DNA of 64,000 nucleotides from Thalassobaculum sp. OXR-137 (GCF_034377285.1 NZ_CP139715.1:4510001-4574000), one strand, 5' to 3'. Positions 10,024 through 20,251 are shown, counted from the stretch's first letter. Program-made: numbers and translations. The notes: generated by a model not told the origin, from the letters alone.

Positions 10024-11577
10024 TTACTCGAACCACCAGCGCTCCATCCAGCGCTCGCCATCCAGATCCCAGTTCGACGCGAACTTGTCGTGGCCGATCT
10101 TGTCGGAGGTCGCGAAGACGTAGGAGGCGAACATCGGAATGATCACGCCGCCGTTCTCGTTCAGGATCACCTGCATCTCGTAGTACATCTCGCGGCGCTT
10201 GGACTCGTCGAGCTCCGCGCGGGCCTTGAGCAGCAGTTCGTCGAACCGCTCGTTGGACCAGAAGCTGTCGTTCCAGGCCACGCCGCTCTGGTAGGCCGTC
10301 GAGAACATCAGGTCCTCGATCGGACGCCCGCCCCAGTACACCGCGCAGAACGGCTTCTTCATCCACACGTCGGACCAGTAGCCGTCGTTCGGCTCACGGA
10401 CCGGGGTGATGTTGATGCCGGCCGCCTTGGCCGAGTTCTGGTACAGGACCGCCGCGTCGACCGCGCCGCCGAAGGCCGCATCGGCAGCCGACTGGTTCAC
10501 GGACAGGGAGTCCATGCCGGCCTGCTTCAGGTAGAACTTGGCCTTGTCCGGATCGTAGGAGGTCTGCGGCATCTCCTTGTTGAAGAAGCGCTGATTCGGG
10601 CCGATCGGCACGTCGTTGCCGACCGAGCCGTAGCCGAACAGGATCTTCTCGACCAGTTCCTCGCGGTTGACCGCGTGCTTCAGGGCGCGGCGGACGTTGA
10701 CGTCGTTGTACGGCGCGGCCCGGCAATCCATCGTGAAGGTGTAGTGCTGGGTGCCGGCGACCGAGTTGATCTCGATGCCCGGCTTGCGGCCCAGCAGGCC
10801 GCTGGTCTTCAGGTCGAGACGGTCGATCGCGTGCACCTCGCCGGAGACCAGCGCGGTGGTGCGGGCGTTCAGGTCGACCAGGCAGTGCATCTCCACCGCG
10901 TCGAAATGGCCGCGGCTGTCGTCCCAGAACCCGTCATATCGCTCGAAGGTGGCGATCACGCCCGGATCGAACCGGGTCAGCTTGTAGGCGCCGCAGCCGA
11001 TGCCCGACTTCCAGTCGAGCTTGCCGTCCTTGGCCGGGCCGATGGCCAGGTGATAGTCGCTGACCACAAAGGGGAAGTCGGCGTTGCCGCCGTCGAGAAC
11101 GAAGGTGACGGTCGACGGGTTCTCGACCTTGATGTCCTTGATCGCCTTGACGATCGGACCGGCCGCCGAGGTCGACTGCTCGCCGCGGTGGTGATTGATC
11201 GCCGCCACCACGTCATCGGCGGTCAGCTCGCGGCCGTCGTGGAAGGTGACGCCCTTGCGCAGCTTGAAGGTCCAGGAGGACGCGTCCGCGGAGGCCTCCC
11301 AGCTCTCGGCGACGCCCGGCTTCACGTCGCCATCGGCGCCGATCTCGGTCAGATAGCCGTGGATGCCGAACAGCAGCGCCAGGGTGAAGCCGTTTTCCGA
11401 AAGTCCGGGGTCCAGCGTGTCGGACGTCCCGCCATGGGCCTTGCCCATCTTCATCGTGCCGCCCTTCTTCGGTGCGGCAGACGCACCGGCGAGCGGAAGG
11501 CCAGCCGCGATACCAGCGACGGCCGTGGTTTGCATGAACCGGCGGCGATTGAAGGCGCCGCTCAAAATCTTGGTCAT
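10024..11577 (-). CDS. ABC transporter substrate-binding protein, peptide/nickel/opine type (SBP_bac_5)
   Basis: A 517-residue periplasmic binding protein of the DppA/OppA class. The N-terminus holds a twin-arginine-type signal (NRRRFMQTTAVAGIAAGLPL, residues 10-29). The mature part has family stretches such as SDTLDPGLSENGF, AESWEASADASSWTFKLRKGV, FHDGRELTADDVVAAINHH and VRRALKHAVNREELVEKILFG. A longer frame extends 35 codons upstream, but GAGGGG lies nine bases before the ATG at 11575-11577. No permease or ATPase gene is adjacent, so it is an orphan component that must use a transporter encoded elsewhere. The divergent neighbour is an oxygenase of the gamma-butyrobetaine type, which hints at a quaternary-amine or peptide-like ligand; this is inference. 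Confidence 0.9.
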   Translation of the reverse strand: MTKILSGAFNRRRFMQTTAVAGIAAGLPLAGASAAPKKGGTMKMGKAHGGTSDTLDPGLSENGFTLALLFGIHGYLTEIGADGDVKPGVAESWEASADASSWTFKLRKGVTFHDGRELTADDVVAAINHHRGEQSTSAAGPIVKAIKDIKVENPSTVTFVLDGGNADFPFVVSDYHLAIGPAKDGKLDWKSGIGCGAYKLTRFDPGVIATFERYDGFWDDSRGHFDAVEMHCLVDLNARTTALVSGEVHAIDRLDLKTSGLLGRKPGIEINSVAGTQHYTFTMDCRAAPYNDVNVRRALKHAVNREELVEKILFGYGSVGNDVPIGPNQRFFNKEMPQTSYDPDKAKFYLKQAGMDSLSVNQSAADAAFGGAVDAAVLYQNSAKAAGINITPVREPNDGYWSDVWMKKPFCAVYWGGRPIEDLMFSTAYQSGVAWNDSFWSNERFDELLLKARAELDESKRREMYYEMQVILNENGGVIIPMFASYVFATSDKIGHDKFASNWDLDGERWMERWWFE

Positions 11578-11941
11578 GTGGTATCCCCTCTTGTGAAGCC
11601 CAATCCAACGGTGCCCCAAGGCTGGTGCGCGACCTCCGGACTCAACAGGTCCCACTCCCCGGAACCCAAAGCAGACGCACAACAGCCAAACTGCCCTATC
11701 GGCAAGGCCACCGTTTTCGGCATGGCCGGCTTATAGCATCCCGTTCCCGCAATCGCACCCCAAGGGACCGGAAGCGTATTCGGTGCATCAACCCTGCGTG
11801 GAGTCAACTAAACCGACCCACGCGTGTTCCGGCCGCATTTTCCTTTCGTCAGCCCAGGCGTTCCGCCACACTGCGCGCACGGGACGCGAGGCGTCGCGCC
11901 CGTCGCAGACCCACATACCGATACCAATGGAGAGATACCAT
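11578..11941. other. Divergent intergenic region, 364 bases
   Basis: This gap separates the start of the binding-protein gene (minus) from the oxygenase gene (plus) and must hold both promoters. Ribosome binding sites are clear at each end. I see no strong palindrome, small ORF with a good start, or recognisable RNA in it. Confidence 0.4.
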
Positions 11942-13162
11942 ATGGCACAGGTCCTGGAGCCCGTGGCCGAATCCACCGGTCTTCCCGGCACGCCAGACTT
12001 CGACAGCTATCCCATCCAGCACTGGCCCACCGCCGCCCGGGCGGCCGGGGGCGGCGTCGAGGTGGAATGGGACGACGGCAGCCGAAGCAAGTTTCACCCG
12101 ATGGTCCTGCGCGAGAATTCGCCGGACCCCGAGACCACCCACCCGGTGACCCGCGAACAGGCGCGGATGCTGACCAAATTCCCGGCCGATCTGGCGGCGC
12201 TGGAGGCGACGATCGACCCGGCCGGCGCGCTCGCGGTGCGCTGGTCCGACGGCACCTCCAGCCGCTTCCACCCCGGCTGGCTCTACGCCTACCGGCCCGG
12301 CCAGCCGAGCCGCGACGAGGACCTGCCGGAGCGGGTGATCTGGGGCGGCGATCTGGACGTCTCGGCGGTGCGGGTCGACGGCTCCAACATCCTGGAGGAC
12401 GAGGACCAGCTCGCCAGATGGTGCGAGGCGCTGCACGTCTACGGCTTCGCGATCCTGGAGAATGTCGGCACCGACCGGTCGGTGGTCGAGACGATCCCCG
12501 CCCTGCTTGGCCCGCTACGCGACAACAATTTCGGCCGCACCTTCGACGTGGTGACCAAGCCGGACGCGGATTCCAACGCCTACACGTCCATGGGCCTGCC
12601 GCTGCATGTGGATCTGGCGACCCGCGAATACATGCCGGGCTTGCAGTTCCTGCACTGCATCCAGAACGACTCCACCGGCGGCGAGAGCATGCTGGCGGAC
12701 TCGTTCTTCGTCGTGGAGAAGCTGCGCCGCGAGGCGCCGGAGCTGTACGAGGCGCTGTCGACCACGCCGATGACCTCGGCCAACAAGGCGGTGAATACCG
12801 ACTACCGCTGGACCGTGCCGATGATCCATCTGGACCCGGCCACCGGCGAGCCGAAGGAGGTGCGCTGGAGCCCGTGGCTGCGTGCGCCGCTCACCGCCGA
12901 TTTCGACACCGCCGACAAGGTCTACAAGGGCCTGCGCCGGCTGTTCGAGATGGGCGAGAGCCTGGACAATTCGGTGAATGTGCGCCTGAAGGCCGGCGAG
13001 ATGCTGGGCTTCGACAACCGGCGGGTGCTGCACGGCCGCACCGCCTTCGACCCGAGCACCGGCGGGCGGGCGCTGCGCGGCTGCTACGTGGAGCGCGAGG
13101 AGTTGTGGTCGCGGTTGCGGATCATCGCCCGGCACAAGCGGGCGCGGCTGGTCTCCAACTGA
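11942..13162 (+). CDS. Gamma-butyrobetaine dioxygenase-like (TauD/TfdA family) Fe(II)/2-oxoglutarate oxygenase
   Basis: A 406-residue oxygenase. The N-terminal DUF971-type domain (about residues 20-115) is followed by a TauD-like catalytic domain with iron ligands in LPLHVDLATREYMPG (HxD) and in RVLHGRTAF (distal His). The final Arg needed for 2-oxoglutarate lies near GRALRGCYVERE. The family hydroxylates gamma-butyrobetaine or trimethyllysine in carnitine metabolism. The cysteines that bind structural zinc in the N-domain of characterised enzymes are absent (LRENSPDPETTHP). GGAGAG precedes the ATG at 11942, so the 53-codon upstream extension is rejected. It is divergent from a binding-protein gene and is followed by a strong terminator. 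The exact substrate is uncertain. Confidence 0.85.
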   Translation: MAQVLEPVAESTGLPGTPDFDSYPIQHWPTAARAAGGGVEVEWDDGSRSKFHPMVLRENSPDPETTHPVTREQARMLTKFPADLAALEATIDPAGALAVRWSDGTSSRFHPGWLYAYRPGQPSRDEDLPERVIWGGDLDVSAVRVDGSNILEDEDQLARWCEALHVYGFAILENVGTDRSVVETIPALLGPLRDNNFGRTFDVVTKPDADSNAYTSMGLPLHVDLATREYMPGLQFLHCIQNDSTGGESMLADSFFVVEKLRREAPELYEALSTTPMTSANKAVNTDYRWTVPMIHLDPATGEPKEVRWSPWLRAPLTADFDTADKVYKGLRRLFEMGESLDNSVNVRLKAGEMLGFDNRRVLHGRTAFDPSTGGRALRGCYVEREELWSRLRIIARHKRARLVSN

Positions 13163-13176
13163 CGGCCCGCTGACAG

Positions 13177-13206
13177 AGGCCCGGACCCAACGGTCCGGGC
13201 CTTTTT
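13177..13206 (+). terminator. Rho-independent terminator of the oxygenase gene
   Basis: A perfect 11-bp G+C-rich stem (AGGCCCGGACC at 13177-13187, GGTCCGGGCCT at 13192-13202), loop CAAC, followed by five T at 13202-13206. It starts 15 bases after the oxygenase stop. On the opposite strand no T-run follows, so it serves the plus strand only. Confidence 0.93.
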
Positions 13207-13207
13207 C

Positions 13208-14596
13208 TTAGATGTGCAGTGCGTGACCCAAGGTCCGCAGGGCGGCCTCGTGGAACGCCTCGCCGTGGGTCGGGTGGGCGTGGATCGTGCCCGCGACATC
13301 CTCCAGCCGCGCGCCCATCTCCAGCGCCAACGCGAAGCCCGCCGCCATCTCCGAGACATGGGCGCCGACCGCCTGCACGCCGAGCAGCAGGTGGTTGTCC
13401 TCGCGCGCGACCACCCGCACGAAGCCGTCCTCCCGCGCCGTCGTCATCGCCCGGCCGTTGGCCTGGAACGGGAACAGCTTGGAGATCGTCTTGTGGCCGT
13501 CCGCCTCCGCCTCGGCCGGGCTGAGACCGACGGTGACGATCTCGGGATCGGTGAAGCAGATGGCGGGGATCGCCACCTTGTCCCAGGAGCGGCGCTCGCC
13601 GGCCAGGATGTCCGCCACCATCTCGCCCTGAGCCATGGCCCGGTGCGCCAGCATCGGCTCGCCCGAGACGTCGCCGATGGCATAGACGCCGCGCATGGAG
13701 GTTCGGCAGCGGTCGTCGATCCGGATGAACCGGCCGGAGCGGTCGAGATCCAGCTCCTCCAGCCCGTAGCCCTCGGTCTTCGGGCGGCGCCCGACCGTGA
13801 CCAGCACCTTGTCGGCAGCAACGGTCTTGGACTCCCCGCCGTGGTCGACTTTCAGCCCCTTCTTGTCGATCCCGCCGGCCTTGGCACCGGTCAGCACAGT
13901 GACGCCCAACTCTTCCAGCCGCGCCAGCACCGGCCGTACCAGTTCGGCATCGTAGAGCGGCAGCACATGGTCGGCCGCTTCCACCACCGTCACCCGGCAG
14001 CCGAGCTTGGCGAAGGCGGTGCCCAGCTCGAGCCCGATATAGCCGCCGCCGACAACCGCCATGGAGCGCGGCACCTCCTTGAGCGCCAGCGCGCCGGTGG
14101 ACGACATCACCCGGTCGCCGAAGGGCAGATCCGGCAGCTCGACCGGCTCCGAGCCGGTGGCGATGACCACGCTCTCGGCGCGGATCGTCTGGGTGCCGGT
14201 ATCGGTGGCGACCTCCACGGTCTTGCCATCGACGAACTTGGCCCAGCCGCGGATCGACTTCACGCCGGCCTTCTTCAGCAGCCCGCCGACGCCCATGTTC
14301 AGCCGTTCGACGATGCCGTCCTTCCAGGCGATGGTCTTGGCGAAATCGATCTTCGGTGCCGATGCCGACAGACCGAAGGGCGTATTGCCCGCCGCCGCCT
14401 CGTCCAGTTTGTGGAACTCGTCGGCGGCGTGGATCAGCGCCTTGGACGGGATACAGCCGACATTGAGGCAGGTGCCGCCCAGCGGCGCGCCGTCCACGAT
14501 GACCGTATCCAGGCCGAGCTGGCCGGCGCGGATGGCGCAGACATAGCCGCCGGGTCCGGCGCCGATGACGAGAACCTTGCAGCTGATATCGCGCAT
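13208..14596 (-). CDS. lpdA: Dihydrolipoyl dehydrogenase (E3 of the branched-chain 2-oxoacid dehydrogenase complex)
   Basis: A 462-residue flavoprotein that re-oxidises the dihydrolipoyl arm of E2 and reduces NAD. The FAD motif VIGAGPGGYVCAIRAG (residues 10-25), redox disulfide Cys43/Cys48 in GGTCLNVGCIPSKAL, NAD-binding VVGGGYIGLELG, FAD-contact GVYAIGD and C-terminal active-site stretch HAHPTHGEAFHEA are all present. It is last in an operon E1alpha-E1beta-E2-E3; E2 stops at 14600, four bases upstream. The gene is full length and looks functional. It converges with the oxygenase gene across its terminator. Confidence 0.95.
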   Translation of the reverse strand: MRDISCKVLVIGAGPGGYVCAIRAGQLGLDTVIVDGAPLGGTCLNVGCIPSKALIHAADEFHKLDEAAAGNTPFGLSASAPKIDFAKTIAWKDGIVERLNMGVGGLLKKAGVKSIRGWAKFVDGKTVEVATDTGTQTIRAESVVIATGSEPVELPDLPFGDRVMSSTGALALKEVPRSMAVVGGGYIGLELGTAFAKLGCRVTVVEAADHVLPLYDAELVRPVLARLEELGVTVLTGAKAGGIDKKGLKVDHGGESKTVAADKVLVTVGRRPKTEGYGLEELDLDRSGRFIRIDDRCRTSMRGVYAIGDVSGEPMLAHRAMAQGEMVADILAGERRSWDKVAIPAICFTDPEIVTVGLSPAEAEADGHKTISKLFPFQANGRAMTTAREDGFVRVVAREDNHLLLGVQAVGAHVSEMAAGFALALEMGARLEDVAGTIHAHPTHGEAFHEAALRTLGHALHI

Positions 14597-14599
14597 CGC

Positions 14600-15901
14600 T
14601 CAGTCCTCCACGAACAGGGTGGCCGGGTTTTCGAGCTGCCGACGGATCGCCTGCACGAAGACCGCCGCGTCCCAGCCGTCGATGACCCGGTGATCGAAAC
14701 TGGAGGACAGGTTCATCATCTTGCGCGGCACGAACTGAGTGCCGTCCCAGACCGGGCGCATCTGCATCTTGTTCACGCCGACGATGGCGACCTCCGGCCG
14801 GTTGATGATCGGCGTGGTGGCGATGCCGCCCAGCGCCCCCAGCGAGGTAATGGTGATGGTCGAGCCGGACAGCTCGTCCCGGCTCGCCGACCCGGTGCGC
14901 GCGGCCTCGGCTAGGCGAGTGACCTCGGCGGCGCTGTCCCACAGCCCGCGCGCCTCCACATGGCGCACCACCGGAACCATCAGGCCGCCCGGCGCCTGGG
15001 TGGCGATGCCGATATGCACGCCGCCATACTGGTGGATGACGCCCGCATCGTCGTCGTAATGGGCGTTCATCGCCGGTTGCTTGGCGATGGCGTTGACCAT
15101 GGCCCGCATCAGGAACGGCAGCAGGGTGAGCTTCGGCCGCTCGCCGGCATGTTCCTTGTTCAGGGTCTCGCGCAGCCGCTCCAGCTCGGTCATGTCGATC
15201 TCGTCGACATAGGTGATATGGGCGACATGGGCGTTGGCCTCGGCCATGCGTTCGGCGATGCGGCGGCGCAGGCCGACGACTTTGATCTCCTCCACCGCGC
15301 TGTTGGCCACACGGCCGCCGCCGCTGCGGGCCTCGCCCGAGCCGCTGAACCAGAGGTCCAGGTCCTCATGGGTGATGCGGCCGGCGGGACCGGTGCCGCG
15401 CACCTGGCGCAGGTCGACCCCGCCCTCCTTCGCCCGACGACGGACGGACGGAGCCGCGATCGGCCGGTCGTGCTCGCCACGGGCCGGTCCGCCGGTGGCG
15501 ACCGGGGCGGGCTTGGCAGGTTTCTTCGGTTCCGGCTTCTCGGCTTTCTTCTCGGATGCCGGTTTCGGCTCCGGCTTCTCGTCGGACGGCTCGTCGTCGG
15601 TTTCAACCGGCAGCGGTGCCGCTTCCTTCGCCTCGGGTTCCGGCGCGGTGTTGCCGTCGCCATCGACCTCCAGCGTCACCAGCGGCGCGCCGACGGAGAG
15701 CACCTCGCCGACCTCGCCGCCCAGCGACTGGACGGTCCCGGCGACGGGAGACGGGATCTCCACGGCGGCCTTGTCGGTCATCACCGTGGCGAGGATATCG
15801 TCCTCCTGCACGATGGTGCCGACTTCCACGTTCCATTCGGTGAGTTCGGCCTCCGCGACCCCTTCGCCGACATCCGGAAGCTTGACGGTGTGGGTGCCCA
15901 T
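14600..15901 (-). CDS. bkdB: Lipoamide acyltransferase E2 of branched-chain 2-oxoacid dehydrogenase
   Basis: A 433-residue E2 with one lipoyl domain (residues 1-80, lipoylated Lys44 in MTDKAAVEIPSP), a Pro/Lys/Glu-rich linker (EKKAEKPEPKKPAKPAP), a peripheral-subunit-binding domain (about 130-168, APSVRRRAKEGGVDL) and the acyltransferase core ending in the catalytic SSSFDHRVIDGWDAA (HxxxD). It moves the acyl group from E1 to CoA and forms the core of the complex. The ATG at 15899-15901 lies one base after the E1beta stop; a 25-codon upstream extension would overlap E1beta and is rejected. Branched-chain rather than acetoin or pyruvate specificity is inferred from the E1alpha type. Confidence 0.92.
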   Translation of the reverse strand: MGTHTVKLPDVGEGVAEAELTEWNVEVGTIVQEDDILATVMTDKAAVEIPSPVAGTVQSLGGEVGEVLSVGAPLVTLEVDGDGNTAPEPEAKEAAPLPVETDDEPSDEKPEPKPASEKKAEKPEPKKPAKPAPVATGGPARGEHDRPIAAPSVRRRAKEGGVDLRQVRGTGPAGRITHEDLDLWFSGSGEARSGGGRVANSAVEEIKVVGLRRRIAERMAEANAHVAHITYVDEIDMTELERLRETLNKEHAGERPKLTLLPFLMRAMVNAIAKQPAMNAHYDDDAGVIHQYGGVHIGIATQAPGGLMVPVVRHVEARGLWDSAAEVTRLAEAARTGSASRDELSGSTITITSLGALGGIATTPIINRPEVAIVGVNKMQMRPVWDGTQFVPRKMMNLSSSFDHRVIDGWDAAVFVQAIRRQLENPATLFVED

Positions 15902-15902
15902 C

Positions 15903-16916
15903 TCAGACCTCCAGAACTTCTTGCAGGGCGCGGCCGATGCGATCCGGTCCGGGGAAATAATCCCATTCCTGGGCATGCGGGTACGGCGTGTCCCAACCGG
16001 CGACCCGGCGCACGGGGGCTTCCAGATGGAAGAAGCACTCGTCCTGCACCAGGGCGGCCAGCTCGGCGCCGAAGCCGGAGGTCAGGGTCGCCTCGTGGAC
16101 CACGACGCAGCGCCCGGTCTTCAGCACCGACTGTCTGATGGTCTCCAGATCCAGCGGCACCAGGGTGCGCAGGTCGATGATCTCGGCATCCACCCCCGCC
16201 GCCTCGGCCGCCGCCAGGCTGACATGCACCATGGTGCCGTAGCTCAGCATGGTGACCGCCTTGCCCTCGCGGACCACCTTGGCCTTGCCGAGCGGCACGG
16301 TGTAGTGGCCGTCCGGCACCTCGCCCAGCTCGGAGCTGGACCAGGGCTTGACCGGCCGGTCGTGATAGCCGTCGAACGGACCGTTATAGAGCCGCTTGGG
16401 CTCCAGGAAGATCACCGGGTCGTCATCCTCGATGGCGGCGATCAACAGGCCCTTGGCGTCGTACGGATTGGACGGCACCACCGTTTTCAGCCCGGCCACG
16501 TGGGTGAACAGCGCTTCCGGCGACTGGCTGTGGGTCTGGCCGCCGAAGATGCCGCCGCCGGTCGGCATGCGCACCACCATGGAGGCGGTGAACTGGCCGT
16601 TGGAGCGGTAGCGGATGCGGGCCGCCTCCGACACGATCTGGTCATAGGCCGGATAGACGTAGTCGGCGAACTGGATCTCCACACAGGGCCGCAGCCCGTA
16701 GCCCGCCATGCCGATGGCGGCGCCGACGATGCCGGCCTCGCTGATCGGCGTGTCGAAGCAGCGCGACGGCCCGTATTTCTTCTGCAGCCCGGCGGTGCAG
16801 CGGAACACGCCGCCGAAGAAGCCGACATCCTCACCGAACACCACCACGTCGTCGTCGCGCTCCATGGACACGTCCATGGCGTCGCGGATCGCCTCGATCA
16901 TCGTGCGCCGTGTCAT
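15903..16916 (-). CDS. bkdA2: 2-oxoisovalerate dehydrogenase E1 subunit beta
   Basis: A 337-residue beta subunit of the heterotetrameric E1, a transketolase-like pyrimidine-binding fold. Family stretches are MIEAIRDAMDVSMERDDDVVVFGEDVG, FDTPISEAGIVGAAIGMAG, FADYVYPAYDQIVSEAAR and, near the end, VRRVAGWDTPYPHAQEWDYFP. With E1alpha it decarboxylates the 2-oxoacids from valine, leucine and isoleucine. The ATG at 16914-16916 is two bases after the E1alpha stop. The longer frame upstream reads inside E1alpha and is not used. Confidence 0.93.
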   Translation of the reverse strand: MTRRTMIEAIRDAMDVSMERDDDVVVFGEDVGFFGGVFRCTAGLQKKYGPSRCFDTPISEAGIVGAAIGMAGYGLRPCVEIQFADYVYPAYDQIVSEAARIRYRSNGQFTASMVVRMPTGGGIFGGQTHSQSPEALFTHVAGLKTVVPSNPYDAKGLLIAAIEDDDPVIFLEPKRLYNGPFDGYHDRPVKPWSSSELGEVPDGHYTVPLGKAKVVREGKAVTMLSYGTMVHVSLAAAEAAGVDAEIIDLRTLVPLDLETIRQSVLKTGRCVVVHEATLTSGFGAELAALVQDECFFHLEAPVRRVAGWDTPYPHAQEWDYFPGPDRIGRALQEVLEV

Positions 16917-16918
16917 GC

Positions 16919-18211
<1,293 letters not shown>

Positions 18212-18277
18212 TCAGTTCCCTCATGTGTCCCCTGCGGCAGGAAATTCGAGGGTCGGTTCCCACCGGACCAAAGTCTT

Positions 18278-18331
18278 ATTTTGCAAATGTGCCGCATTGA
18301 ATAGGATAGATATCAAAATCATTTTGCAATT
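18278..18331. promoter_or_regulatory. Direct repeats in the bkd/LysR divergent promoter region
   Basis: ATTTTGCAAAT (18278-18288) and ATTTTGCAATT (18321-18331) are near-identical and 43 bases apart, about four helical turns. The region is notably A+T-rich compared with its surroundings. This arrangement could be two binding sites for the adjacent LysR protein or another regulator of bkdA1; the function is inferred. Confidence 0.4.
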
Positions 18332-18353
18332 TCGCCCATATCGGAGACGCCAC

Positions 18354-18371
18354 ATGAACTGGCCCACATGA
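18354..18371 (+). CDS. Putative five-codon leader peptide overlapping the LysR start
   Basis: ATG AAC TGG CCC ACA TGA encodes MNWPT and its stop overlaps the LysR start codon in ATGA (18368-18371). The GGAG at 18342-18345 is well placed for this first ATG. The region CACATGAACTGG occurs twice in tandem 14 bases apart, so the leader looks like a duplication of the LysR start region. It would couple translation of the regulator to reading of the leader. Confidence 0.4.
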   Translation: MNWPT

Positions 18372-19252
18372 ACTGGGACGACCTGAAGCTGTTCCTCGCC
18401 ATCGGCCGCCAGGGCAAGCTGACCGCCGCGTCGCGCCGGCTCGGGCTGGACGTGGCGACCCTCAGTCGGCGAATGACCGGTCTGGAGCACAGCCTGGAGA
18501 CCAAGCTGTTCGAGCGCAGCCCCAAAGGCTATGCGCTGAGCGAGGCCGGCCACGCCCTGATGCGCCACGCCGAGGCGATGGAACTGGCGGCCGAGGCGGC
18601 GCGCGAACAGGTCGGGCAAGCCACCGAAACCCTGAGCGGGGCGGTGCGGATCGGCGTGCCGGAGGGAGTGGCGAATTTCCTGCTCTCCGACCTTTGCATC
18701 GAGCTGTGCAACGGCAATCCGGATCTGGACATGGAGGTGGTCGCCCTGCCCCGGGTGTTCAGCCTGTCCCAGCGCGAGGCCGACCTCGCCATCGCCGTCT
18801 CGCCGCCGCCCAGCGGCCGGCTGACCGTGCAGAAGATCGCCGACTACCAGCTCCGCCTCTACGCTACCGATGCCGTCATCGCCCGGCATGACGGTTTCAA
18901 GCGCGATTGGGAACTGCGGCAGGCACGCTGGATCGGCTACATCTCAGACCTCGTATTCGATCCGTCGCTCGACTATATCCCGCACGTGGTGAGCGACGTC
19001 CGCCCGGCGCTGACCTCCACCAGCCTGCTGATCCAGCTGCGCTGGCTGCTGGCCGGCGCGGGGGTCTGCATCCTGCCGGACTTCATCGCCCGGGCGTATC
19101 CGGGGCTGAAGCCGGTGCGCGGCGACGCCATCGCGCTGAAGCGGTCGTTCTACCTGATCAGACACGAGACCGACGTGCGGCTGAAGCGGGTGTCCGCCGT
19201 GGCCGACCGGATCGTCAGCGGCGTGCGCGAGCGGGTGATGTCACCCGCCTGA
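18368..19252 (+). CDS. LysR-family transcriptional regulator, divergent from the bkd operon
   Basis: A 294-residue LysR protein. The winged helix-turn-helix is at residues 1-60 (MNWDDLKLFLAIGRQGKLTA, RRLGLDVATLSRRMTGLE) with the effector-binding domain after about residue 90. It is read divergently from bkdA1, the usual arrangement for a LysR regulator and its target, so it is the likely regulator of branched-chain 2-oxoacid oxidation; most described bkd operons use Lrp-type or sigma-54-dependent activators instead. The second of two tandem ATGs is used here because only it opens the long frame. Its 3' end overlaps that of the convergent LysR gene by 12 bases. Confidence 0.9.
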   Translation: MNWDDLKLFLAIGRQGKLTAASRRLGLDVATLSRRMTGLEHSLETKLFERSPKGYALSEAGHALMRHAEAMELAAEAAREQVGQATETLSGAVRIGVPEGVANFLLSDLCIELCNGNPDLDMEVVALPRVFSLSQREADLAIAVSPPPSGRLTVQKIADYQLRLYATDAVIARHDGFKRDWELRQARWIGYISDLVFDPSLDYIPHVVSDVRPALTSTSLLIQLRWLLAGAGVCILPDFIARAYPGLKPVRGDAIALKRSFYLIRHETDVRLKRVSAVADRIVSGVRERVMSPA

Positions 19253-20152
19253 GAACCAGGAGCGGAACCAGGCCAGGGCGCGCTCCACATCCTGGGGGGC
19301 CGCCCGGTCGCTCCACACGAACCACCAGCCCCAGTCCGGCCGCACCATCTCCGGGCCGACCGGGACGATCACGCCGCTCTCCAGCATCTCGTCTATCAGC
19401 GGCCGCCAGCCGAGCCCGATCCCGGTGCCGGCCATCACCTCCGACATCACCAGCGGATAATGGTTCAGCCGCACCCGGGCCGGCGGCGGCGTTCGGCGGA
19501 CGCCGGCGAGGCGGAACCACTGGGCCCAGGTCATCCACGGCCGGTCGCCCTCGTCCATGTGGATCAGCGTGGCGTCGACCAGATCCTCCGGGCGCAGGGA
19601 CAGCAGTTCTGGGCGCGCCTCGGCCAGCCGCCAGCCGACCACCGGCATCACCGTCTCCTCCGCCAGCAGCACGGCGTTCGCCCCCAGACCGTCGCGATAG
19701 CCGTGGCGCACGCCGATATCGAACTCGGTGCGGTCGAACTCGGCCGAACGGTCGGCGATGGACAGGCTGATCGACCGGCCGCCCAACGCCTCGCGCAGCC
19801 CTTCCAACCGGGGCAGCAGCCATTGCTGGCCGAAGCCGGAATGGGTGGAGACCGCCAGCGCCGCCCCCTCCTCCGCCGCGCGCAGACTGTCGACCACCGC
19901 CGCGATATCGCCGAAGCCGGCATTCACCGCCTGCCAGAGCCGCAGCCCCGGCTCGGTCAGGGAGACCCGGTTATGGGCACGCTGGAACAGCGCCTGGCCG
20001 ACCGCCGCCTCCAGCCCGCGGATATGCCGGGTGACCGCCGGCTGGCTGATCCGCAGCTCGCGGGCCGCCCGGCTGAAGCCGCCGAGCCGGCCGGCCGCCT
20101 CGAACACCGCGAGCGCGTTCAGCGACGGCAGCCTGTGACGCATCTCAGTCAT
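19241..20152 (-). CDS. LysR-family regulator, GcvA-like
   Basis: A 303-residue LysR protein with the GcvA-type N-terminus (RLPSLNALAVFEAAGRLGGF, then SRAARELRISQPAVTRHIRGLE). The ligand domain includes STHSGFGQQWLLPRLEGL and DIGVRHGYRDG, typical of the GcvA/AmpR branch. It is divergent from the second gamma-butyrobetaine-hydroxylase-like gene, which is its likely target. A LysR-type T-N11-A palindrome (ATAAT-N5-ATTAT) overlaps its start codon, consistent with autoregulation. An alternative start is the Met at codon 4. Confidence 0.9.
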   Translation of the reverse strand: MTEMRHRLPSLNALAVFEAAGRLGGFSRAARELRISQPAVTRHIRGLEAAVGQALFQRAHNRVSLTEPGLRLWQAVNAGFGDIAAVVDSLRAAEEGAALAVSTHSGFGQQWLLPRLEGLREALGGRSISLSIADRSAEFDRTEFDIGVRHGYRDGLGANAVLLAEETVMPVVGWRLAEARPELLSLRPEDLVDATLIHMDEGDRPWMTWAQWFRLAGVRRTPPPARVRLNHYPLVMSEVMAGTGIGLGWRPLIDEMLESGVIVPVGPEMVRPDWGWWFVWSDRAAPQDVERALAWFRSWFSGG

Positions 20153-20165
20153 AATGTCAGATTAT
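20151..20165. promoter_or_regulatory. Candidate LysR operator
   Basis: ATAAT-GTCAG-ATTAT is a perfect 5-bp inverted repeat that fits the LysR T-N11-A consensus. It overlaps the start codon of the minus-strand LysR gene and lies 87 bases before the oxygenase ATG. Binding here could repress the regulator and affect the divergent gene. Confidence 0.5.
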
Positions 20166-20251
20166 AGGAGATATCGGGATTTGATGTCTGTAACGCATTC
20201 GGAATCAAAGGAAGACTCCGCTCCACTGCGACTGACCGACGGGACGGAACG

